Position numbers and translations under genes: made by a program | Source of the DNA: Paramyrothecium sp. XJ0827 | Taxonomy: Eukaryota > Ascomycota > Sordariomycetes > Hypocreales > Stachybotryaceae | Direction: 5' to 3' | Length of the DNA: 64,000 bases | Assembly (NCBI GenBank): GCA_020881915.1 | Contig: JAJFPB010000005.1 | Span: 1,054,001 to 1,118,000, forward strand | Part shown: one piece after another, positions 55,500-64,000 of the stretch | Layout: each line of letters starts with the position of its first letter | How positions within the stretch are numbered: the first letter of the stretch is position 1 | Notes under the pieces: model-generated | What the model saw: only the letters and a program-made list of their open reading frames with translations | Told to the model about the DNA's origin: nothing | Database searches by the model: none

Positions 55500-57472
55500 A
55501 TGGCCTCCTCACGCCGCGGACAGCCGTCCCTGTCCGTCCCTCTGCCTGCCACCGGCAGCGCCGACGTCCCTCCGATCTCGGCTCTCTTCCTTATCGACTT
55601 CGACGTCAAGGCCGGCTACACGATTGCCTGGAAGCAAGCCGAGCCTGGGCTGGAGCTTGATGGCACCGTCGAGTACAAGTCCCTGCCCTCGGGCCTACAC
55701 ACCGTCACCGACGACCTGATATACTTTGTGCATGAACGCACCCATGCTGGACTGAGTGCCTTCGTCAACGAGCCCTGCGACGAGGAGGATGCGCGGCATG
55801 CACGCATGATCGCCGTTGGCGTCCTTGTGCCTCTGAGCTATGGAAGACTTGGCCGTGCCTGGAGGCATGCCGAATGTTTGAAAGACCTGGCCGCGTATGT
55901 GATCCTCGGCTTGAGCGCATGAGTCTACTTGAGGAGCACAGCTGACATGACAATCTAGAAAACTTGCCAAGGATCGCAAGCAGACAAGTCTACTTGAGCA
56001 ATACTGGGAAGAAAACAAGGCAAAGAAAGGAGACGAGCCCCCACAAGCACACTCCGGGGAGACCCCATTGGCATCACCATCCGTCTCCTTTGCCCATGTT
56101 GCTCCTCAATTACGCAAGGGTCATTCTCGTAACCGTTCTGCGTCGGATGGCGCAGCTCTGCCGCCCGCTCCTGGGCCCAAGCTTTCACCCCATCATCCCG
56201 CATGGGCTCTGTCCAGCCTTTTGGACAAATTCGGACCCCTCATCTTCCCAATTCACAGGGCCGCTTTGCTCCGCAGGCGGATATTGATCTCGTGTCATGC
56301 TCCTGTACATGAAATTTGTGACTTTGGTGAGTACCTCTTGCTTACAATGTGACGGTGCATTGGCCCTCTAACATGATACAGTGTACAATATCTCAATTCT
56401 TTCGAACATCCCGCTCTCCGTCACAGACATTATCCCTTCTTCCCCCTCAACTCAGCGCTTGCGACCTTTGTTCTCCATTGGCGTCCATGACATTCATTCA
56501 CTCATGGAGGACTTAGAGGCCTCAAAACGCCCATCCGAAAACCCGGCAGACGATGAAACGGGCACTGGGTGGATCGCTTGCACGACTGACAGCATCCTTG
56601 CCATGAAGGACACCTTATGGGATATGCTGATTACTATGCCTCCGGAGCATTGTGCCAACGCCAAAGACAAGATGTGGCCAGTGGTGGAGTGCCCTCGAGG
56701 ACGACCTGTCAAGGCCACGCAGCGAGATCTCCGGCGATTCAACGCTCTGCGAAGCGGGCTTGCTCGACTTGCATCCACATCCACGCCTTCAGGCTCCAGA
56801 AACGAGTCACCAGAATCCGACAGCTCCATCACGAAACTGACCACAACCCACTTCAGGCGTATAGTCAAATCTGGGCCTGAGGACACCGTAGACAGGCTTA
56901 TTGAGCCCTCCAGCTGGTCCGCCCTCGCGTACAACGGCTTCATGTGGTGGGCCAGCGCCGGTGAGCAGCCACGTTCCGAGCTTCAAGAGGAATCTGCCCG
57001 TGATGCCGCCCTGCTGGCAGATCTTGGCGCTTTCCCACAGTCGCCGATGGCGATGCCCCGTACACCCTCTCGCTCCGAACCCACGACCGATTCCCTGGCG
57101 GCCCTCGCGGACCAACAAGGCTCACGTAGGGATGAAGCCCGTATTGAGCTTGCCATTATCGCCTACTTCCACCGACTAACTACACAAATGCTTTCCACAC
57201 TCTCGGACATTGTAGATGCAGTAGAAGACCCTTATGCTGACGAGGTTGATGAGTCTGCTGGTGCCGAGCGAGACGCTCTGCTGCAAGAGTCGGAACAGGA
57301 CGATGAACCGGACGCCGTCACCATAGACAGCCGCTCGATGGAGCACATGGGGCTGGATGTCTGGAGCGCCAGCGACATTGTTTTCGTACAGGAGCTGATG
57401 AGAACGTACTTTGACAGGCCTGCCCGGGTCGAAGGCAAGGGAGTCGAGGTTTGCGGTGTTAGAGTCTGTTGA
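55500..57472 (+). CDS. LCHN/DENND11-like (DUF2347) protein
   Basis: Three exons: 55500-55894, 55959-56326 and 56382-57472; 617 aa, all joins in phase. The family is related to DENN/Avl9 proteins, which act as Rab exchange or late-secretory factors; function in fungi is poorly known. Seen: MASSRRGQPS followed by PPISALFLIDFDVKAGYTIA, the typical DENN-like beginning; DLIYFVHERTHAGLSAFVN; an acidic DEEDARHARMIAVGVLVPLSYG block; DYLA-type helix region KDLAAKLAKDRKQTSLLEQY; LLDKFGPLIFPIHRAALLRR; and VYNISILSNIPLSVTDIIPS after the second intron. The C-terminal half has ARIELAIIAYFHRLTTQMLS and a final IVFVQELMRTYFDRP segment. The ATG at 55500 is preferred: an in-frame ATG upstream (55266) precedes a low-quality extension with no motif. 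Confidence 0.85.
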
Positions 57473-58318
57473 GCAAGCATGTTCATGGTGTTGCTTTTGC
57501 TTCCTTTCTGTTTGGTGCCTAGCGGATAGTTTACCGCCACGAGGTGGATGCAATTGAAGGAGGAGCGGCGTGGCAGAGGCAGTGCATACTATTGTTTTCG
57601 AGCCTGTGTCAGTATCTGTACATATAAGACTGCATCGCCGGCCTCGGGAAGAGAGGCAAGGCACAGGAGAACATATCATCTACTTTTCGGCTACCATGGC
57701 CGGTACAGCACACATCTTTCGTCTATGCTGTTGATTTGGATGCTGTGTTCAGAATGTCTCGACAGAACAACATGACCCAGGATCTAACCGGTTGAACCCC
57801 CCCCCAATCCTCCCTTCACTCCGATCCAAGCCAGGCTCGCTGCTCTGGATTTCATGTGATGCGTCGGAGATCTTGTAATTGGTTTCTTTGACTTAATCGA
57901 AGATATATATTGGATGCAATAACAAAAAAAAAGATAGCCCTGATGAACCACGCAAGAACTCCTTCATTTCACTCCGAAATGCCCGCTGCCGTCGTGCCGC
58001 TGAACGCGAAGAGAGACACGAGCCATTTCTCCGGTGTCCCCTGGGCTTTTCCCGGCCCTCCCCTTTTACCCGTGCCTGACCTATCATGTGCTTTGATTCC
58101 TTCTCCCACTCCTGTAGAGGTGACGAGAGTGGTGCGGGTGAGGGGAAAAAACATACAATTGCCATGTTATTGCAGTTTTGTTGCTCTCTCTCTCTCTCTG
58201 CCTGGCCCCGTCATAACAATCACTCTTTCATTGGATAAACGAGCAGACGCCAAGGATTTTGCTTTGCTTTGCTTTTTCTAGCCTTCAAACAAACATTTTA
58301 AAAACACCAAAGAGCCTT
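57473..58318. other. convergent 3' spacer
   Basis: About 850 nt between converging genes. It contains a (CT)8 microsatellite and several homopolymer runs (for example a C-run at about 57798-57806 and an A-run near 57923). No gene seen. Confidence 0.45.
58184..58199. repeat. (CT)8 microsatellite
   Basis: Eight exact CT units in the 3' spacer of the Sec63 gene. Confidence 0.9.
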
Positions 58319-60596
58319 TCATGACTCGTCTTCCGTGTCTGTGTTGGTGGCGCTCGTGTCATCATCCTCTTCGTCAGTGCCGCTCTCTTCATCTGAGTCC
58401 TCCTCGACTTGCTTGCGGCGAGACTTGGACGGCGGAGGAGCTTGGCCAGTCTTGAGAGCCTGCATCTGGCCGGCAATTGAATCTGTGGAAAAACTACTGT
58501 TAGCATTCTTGATAATAATAGAGGTGGATAGGGGGCGCCTTGGGTAGAGAAAGCGCCCGGGCAGGTGGTCGGAGGCTTACCCTCATCTGGCTCGCTAATC
58601 TCATCCTCGTCCGCCATCTCCGCAGCCTTGTTGGCGTCGTCGACGACCAGCGTCACCTCCATCTTGGTGTCGAAGCCGACGTAAGAGTCGCACACCAGGT
58701 GCATAACGAAGGTGTAGTGGCCCGTCTGAGGCGGCGCGGCAAACTGCGCCTTGAGGGTCTGCATGGCGAACGTGGGCTTGCCTTGGTCGTCGAGGATGGG
58801 CTTGTCGAACTTGCTAAAGGCGAACGGTGGCACGGCCATCTTGCCCTGCTTGGAGTCGCTCAGGAAAGCGTACCACTTGGGCGTCTGCTCACGGCCGTAG
58901 TGGGGAGCGAAGGTCAGAGGGGGAAGGATAGACTGCTCTTCGACGGAGACCGGCTTGCCGTCAGGACCCTTGATGGTCTGCTTCTTGCGTCCCATGAGGG
59001 ACTCGAGGTCGTCCTCGGCGGGGTCAATATCCTCGAGATCGAGATCGTCGACAGCGGGGATGTTCTCAGTACCGGGAGGGATGAAACGGCCCTTGATGAC
59101 AAGGGTCACCAGAGAAGAGGGAATGATGATGCGCTCGCCGGTAACCTTGAAGAAGGCCTTGGCCACGCGGAGGTAGGGAAGCTGCTTGCCGACACCGACG
59201 GTTTCCTTGTACTGGTCCTCGGTCAACAAGCCCTTGCCCACGGCTAGCTGTCGTCGGCGCGCGTCGGGGAGGTCCATGAACTGCTGAACTGTGGAGTGGA
59301 TCTTTGAGTCGCCCTCAACGGCGGCGGCGATCTTGGGGGTAAAGTGGGGAAGCTGGAGGAGGGGAGAGGCCTTGGGGGGGATCGCCTGGATGATGTGCTG
59401 ATTGGCATGGAACGAGCCCATGATGGGACCGGTGTTTCCGTATGCGAGCGCAATGGCGGCGAACGACTGGTTCAGGGTCCTGGCGATGGGCGCAACGGCA
59501 TACTTGGCCTTGGTCAGGGCTTGGTCGTCGAGCTCAACGCGGCCAAGGTAGGCCCAGAGCAAAGCGAGAGCCTTCCGGCGCACACCGCTATCGAGGTCCT
59601 CCAGTGCGTTCTTGTCCTTCAGGGTGAAACCGCAGGCAAACTGAGATTCGTCGGTCTCTGCGGAAATGCGAGACTCGAGCTTGGACAGGCCGGACTCGGC
59701 CTGGTCGCCCCTGAGGACATCGTCGTACTCCTTGCCACTGCTGAGCGCAGCGATGATGGCGCCTTCGTCCATGGTCTCCTTGTAGTTGCGGAACAGGTTG
59801 TTGGCGCTCTCCATCAGGACGCCCTCCTTGGACCTCCGCTTGGTGCCGTACCACCACGAACCGACGAGGTAGGGCAGTAGCACGCCGAGCAGAATGGTGT
59901 AGAGGAGCACAATGTACTTGCCGTTGCCGTCGGCGATGATGAACTTGGGCAAGGCAATGCCGATGCTGAAGCTCTGCTTGCCGTCGGGGTGTCCATACTG
60001 GATGTAGTTGTTGCGCACGTCCTCGTCGGTGAGTGCTTGGTAGGCCTTGGTGAGGTCGATGTAATGGCTGTTGAGGGAGTCGAGCGTCTCGTTCTTGGCG
60101 GGGTCAGGACGAGCCTTATCGGGATGGAATTTGAGCGAGAGCCTCTTGTAATGTGAACGGATTTGCTTCTCGTTGGCGTCCTGGTTCGAGGCACGCGTCA
60201 GTAACGGTTCGGGTGGAGGGCTCGCGACCGCTGCGGGTGCAGCCGTAACCATACCTCTGAGATTCCCAGGATATCATAGGGGTTCCAGATCTTGGGCACC
60301 GTCCTCTGCGTCACCATGATCAGGTACGCCATGGCGCCGATCAGACCCCACCCGACAATAACGACCAAGGTCCTCTTGATCCTCCTCTGCTTGCGCTTCT
60401 GCGCAGACCGTATCGCCGCGACGACGTCGCCATCTTGGGGCTTGTAGGTGGTCCGGATGCGCGGCGCGAGCTTCTCGTCGTCCTTGGAAGGTCGCAGGAG
60501 CGTGTAGGTCAGCGGCACCGTCACCAGGGCGCTGACGGTGAGGATGAAGAAGGGGAAGAACTGCGCCTGGTCGTCGTACGAGTATTCCGAGCTCAT
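58319..60596 (-). CDS. sec63: Sec63, ER translocon J-domain protein
   Basis: Three exons: 60255-60596, 58581-60180 and 58319-58482; 701 aa, all joins in phase. Sec63 recruits the luminal Hsp70 (BiP/Kar2) to the Sec61 channel for post-translational import. Seen: a first membrane segment (FFPFFILTVSALVTVPLTY), a second (TLVVIVGWGLIGAMAYLIMV), the luminal J domain from about residue 108 (IWNPYDILGISE, YKRLSLKFHPDKARPDPAKN, HPD at 133-135), and a third membrane segment (YIVLLYTILLGVLLPYLVG). The cytosolic Brl/Sec63 domain follows (ALLWAYLGRVELDDQAL, PHFTPKIAAA, VLVIKGRFIPPG-like). The highly acidic C-terminal tail (SDEESGTDEEDDDTS) is the Sec62-binding region. The last intron removes a stretch that would otherwise change the reading of the tail. 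Confidence 0.96.
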
Positions 60597-61384
60597 GGTT
60601 GCGGTTTCCGGTGCGGGAGCTCAGCCCGGCTCGCAGGAGGGGGGGGGTGAGAAGGGGGAGAAGGAAAGGGAGAGGAACAAAGGCGAGGGCGGTAGAGACT
60701 GGTGGTGACGGAAACTCGAGAGAAAAAAAAAAAGGTGCGTGGCTCGTCTACCTTGGGGCCGTTCCGGTGTTTGCTCTTCGGCCTTTCGTGGAAAATGTTA
60801 CGGACACGCAGCGTTTAGCCAGATGGTGGTCGGGTCGGTCGTCGGATTATCTGTCCTCCTGCCCCCCACAAAGGCGGTACCTTTTAGGTACGTCAGGGTC
60901 CCCTGTGCCGCCACGGTGTTCACATGTGCCAGGCAAGGGGCCGGCGCCAAAAATAAGTGCCCACAGCAATTGGTCAGATCCCCATCGGGGTCCGTGTTGC
61001 GGTCTCCCGTCTGGCGGTGGACAACTTGACATCCCATCTGCTAGAGATCGCCGTGGAATATGGCAGAAGTGCTTTGTTGGACAGTCGCATCACTCATGTT
61101 GAAATTGTAGAAGCCGGAAAGGCCGCGATCAATTTCTTCATCTGGACAAGGGATCATCTGAAAGGTGTCCAGAATGACAAACATCTCCTTTCGGTTATAA
61201 CACGTATGTTTGGTACCTCTGGACACACTGCTGTCGCCGGCGTTCTCCAATGCACACAAGGTAGGATATGTAATAGATGAAGTTGACGCCAATGCTCGTT
61301 CTCAATCACCTCAACTATAAACTCAGTACATGCTAAGATACAAAATGCGCGCAACATTTCAAGAACAACGCAGTCTACGCATGC
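60597..61384. promoter_or_regulatory. spacer upstream of Sec63 and 3' of the lipase gene
   Basis: About 790 nt. Contains a purine-rich leader-like stretch with an A-run at about 60723-60733, and a GGTACCTTTTAGGTACG motif at 60877-60893. No gene seen. Confidence 0.45.
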
Positions 61385-63772
61385 TCAATCAAGCTTGTCC
61401 TGCGCATCATCGTCCATCAATCCATTCAAACTCCCATCCCCCTCATGATCACCATCCTCATCCTCGTCCAGGAGAGTCATGCCGAGTCCAATCCCGCTGC
61501 CCTCCTCGCCGTCCGTGTCTTCCTCTGTCGTCGCACCCGTCCCTGTTTCTGCCACAAGGATACTCCTCAGATCATCCTCGCTCAGGATCCGCTGGATGCT
61601 GCCCCGGCGCACCCACGGCCGCGTTTCCTTGCGACCCTGCTCGATGAGGCGCTCCACTTTTAGGCGGTTGGCGATGAACTTGAGTTTCGGGAATGCGCTC
61701 TGCTTGCCCTCATGGATCATGCGCGCCAGCCGCTGCGGATCCGGGTCGGTCAGGATGTACCAGAAGTCCGACGGTACAGACTTGGGCCAGATTGTGATGG
61801 TTCCGCTAAATTGCTGCAGCCAAAGTTGGCTCCAATCTTGCCCCAATGGGCGAGGCAGCAGCTCGGCGTGTCTGATAAATTTGAGCCACTTGTTCATGTC
61901 CAGCTTGAGATAGTGCTCCATCGCAGACATGACATAACCGCCGCGCCAACCCCGCCCCTTGCGGTGCGTGACGGGACGTCCCACTGAGCCCCTGGACGAG
62001 AAGAAGAACAGGTTAATGTGGGGGTTCACCTGGCTGACGATGGTGAAGTTGACATTGAAATGTGTGTTCAAAGCCTTGATTGGGATATCAGTGCGGAGAC
62101 TGCCATCCTTCCACTTATGCCCAAATGAATAAGGGGCGAGCGTCCCGTCCCTCATCTTCATCATTAACACAACTGGATTCAGAATGCCAGGAACGGCAGC
62201 CGAGGCCAGGACAGCAGACCAGATGACGCAGTCTGGGCTCGTCAAGTAATTGCAGAGGATCGTAGGTGAGTGAGGGTCCGCTGGTACGCATGAGACGTTG
62301 AGAATCCGCCCCGTCCGCTCGTAGGCCTCGCGGAATGTCATAGATCCCCGCGACCACCAGCTGCACCGTCGTGCCCAGTCCACCGAGTCGAAGCGCGCGC
62401 CTGTCCTCCACCATCTTGGCAGCCATACTGTCATGGGTTCGCGGCAAGCATTGATACGCTGTGATAGGGCAGGCACCAGCAGTTTTTTGAGTTCTTCGTT
62501 TGTCCGAGTCGCAACAAGCGCAGCAACTAGAGCACCCCCGCTGGTTCCCGTGATAACATCGGGCAAGAGATCTGCATCCACCAGAGCCCTCACGAGGCCA
62601 ATGTGATAGTAAGCAAACGCGGCTCCTCCAGATAAACAGAGTGCCGTCCGTCCGTAATTCGCGTGGACGTGCTTGAAAAGGAGCCGCTTCGGCTCATTGT
62701 CGAGTTGTTTCGTGTTCAGGAGGAATTTGAGACTCCTTTCGGCTAGTTTCAAGTCAGTTCACGATGCTGCGGTTTCGTAACGGCCAAGGCACTTACTCTC
62801 GTCCACAAAGTTCTGCACCAGGTTTTTGGTGCCGTAGTACGTCTGACTATAGAGCCTTGCGTTCTCAATGCCAACAAAGTCATTCTTGACGCAGGCTTCC
62901 AGCAAGGCCTTTAGGTCGTCAACAGCCTTGCCGCCATCACTGGGCTCGCGACCGGCTTCCTGCGCCTCCGCCTTGGCTCTTGTCTTCCTCATCTGATCCC
63001 ATACCCTCCGGACCGTCTTAAAGTCGTAGTATGCGAAGCTGTTTTCCTCTTTCCAAGCCTGCCGCCCTAGATATTGATCCAGCTCCTTGGCGGCAACAAC
63101 CCAATCTCGGTAGTTTGTGGCCCTGTGCATATTTTTGCGAAGTCTCTGACGCTGACCGCGCCACGTGAAAAAGTGTTCGTACACCCAGATGTACCACCTT
63201 GTCAACAAATAGGTGACGCTGAGGCAGCCCAGCCATAGAAAGATGGAGCCCAGCAACGGCCATTTGACAAGCTGGTACAGGTAGCCCTCTCTCGTCTCGT
63301 CCCTTGTGCGAGTGCCCAACAAGCCCTCCACGGCGACCTTGGGGCCCTTGCGCCTCTTCTTGGTGCCCCTCCTATTGTGGTAGACCTTGGGGTTGATCGG
63401 AGCCCAGTCGTTTTGCGCGGTGATGAAAGTACCCTGAGCGCCTGGCTCAGGCGAAGTCGGTGCTTGCAGGTCGCCTCCTGCAGCGCCGGCGGCAGCTGCA
63501 ACGGCCGACGCATCTTCCTCGAAGACGCTGCCCGAGTTTCGTTTCGTCAGGTTAAACGAGCTGTAGCCCTTGGGGGATCTGGGGTCCTCGAGCGGGCTCT
63601 GCAGCGGGTCAGGGGCATGCAGCGCCCGCTCGAAGGCTTCGAGGTCCTCATCGTTGACGAACTCGTGGTCTACGTCGGGCAGTATCGATGGATCGAAGAC
63701 TTCGGGCGGGAAGCCGTAGAGCGGGCTATCTGGTGTGTCTCGGGGGAAGAAATGGGCGTGCTTCTCGGTCAT
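61385..63772 (-). CDS. patatin-domain triacylglycerol lipase (Tgl3/4/5-like)
   Basis: Two exons, 62797-63772 and 61385-62742, with a 54-nt intron that restores frame (NFVDE-T-ERSLKF); 777 aa. The family hydrolyses triacylglycerol on lipid droplets; yeast members also have lysophospholipid acyltransferase activity. Seen: MTEKHAHFFPRDTPDSPLYG, an acidic Pro-rich leader, a basic segment with a hydrophobic helix (LVKWPLLGSIFLWLGCLSVT), the DUF3336 region (YRDWVVAAKELDQYLGRQAW, YYDFKTVRRVWDQ), then the patatin domain with LSGGAAFAYYHIG (oxyanion), GTSGG (Ser393 nucleophile) and KWKDGSL (Asp538 of the dyad). The C-terminus has an acidic tail. The start is the first ATG in the frame. The next gene upstream is outside the window. 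Confidence 0.95.
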
Positions 63773-64000
63773 GGCTGCTGAAAGACTCGTCAAAGGCCAA
63801 GCATGGCCGTAGCTGAAGCGGAAGCGCAATAGAAAGATGTGCTGGCAAAGGACGAAGTTGGAGTTGAGCTGAGGCAGTACGGTATGCAAAGGGTAAAGTC
63901 ACTCCATCATGACCCGTTCGCAGCTGTACTTCTACTTTTTATTAAGCTTGTACGCCACGCGATGTACCTTAACCATCCGTCGACACCGACCCGCGCGTCG

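Noticed and set aside
58540..59247. Plus-strand frame of 235 codons
   Set aside because: Antisense to Sec63 exon 2; no motif.

Overview
This is nuclear DNA of a filamentous ascomycete, most likely a sordariomycete of the order Hypocreales. The genes are interrupted by short GT-AG introns (mostly 47-75 nt), they are single and not in operons, and they match fungus-specific families (CPS1-type double AMP-binding protein, DUF4045-gelsolin, HET domain protein, LAMMER kinase). tRNA introns sit in the eukaryotic position 37/38. The order-level placement is inference from general resemblance. No CRISPR array, intact transposon, virus or rRNA gene was seen. Intron boundaries were read by hand from splice consensus, reading-frame phase and family motifs.

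Layout. 0.5-8 kb: EB1/Mal3 microtubule tip protein (-), DRS1 ribosome-biogenesis helicase (+), App1-like phosphatidate phosphatase (+). 8-15.1 kb: an intron-containing tRNA-Pro (-) and the large CPS1-like protein (-). 15.8-21.3 kb: an accessory-looking stretch with a HET-domain gene broken by a one-base frameshift and an unrecognised protein carrying a Cys/His cluster that resembles a PARP-type zinc finger. 23.1-31.0 kb: class II cAMP phosphodiesterase (+), long-form RNase Z (+), unrecognised 614-aa protein (-). 32-34.4 kb: LAMMER kinase (-). 34.4-39.6 kb: about 5.2 kb with no supportable gene. 39.6-42 kb: sideroflexin (-), tRNA-Arg with intron (-), tRNA-Asp (+). 43-52 kb: GNAT-like protein, ARL2 GTPase and DUF4045-gelsolin protein, all (+). 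52.7-63.8 kb: lysophosphatidate acyltransferase (-), LCHN/DENND11-like protein (+), Sec63 (-), Tgl-type patatin lipase (-).

Most genes are conserved housekeeping or signalling genes. Several touch lipid metabolism (App1-like phosphatase, acyltransferase, triacylglycerol lipase) and two the cytoskeleton with a tubulin-folding GTPase beside them (EB1, gelsolin, ARL2), but nothing suggests a cluster in the biosynthetic sense. The parts most worth a second look are the 15.8-21.3 kb stretch, the gene-free spacer at 34.4-39.6 kb, very small exons in three genes, and a recurring GGTACCTT-like motif in the spacers.
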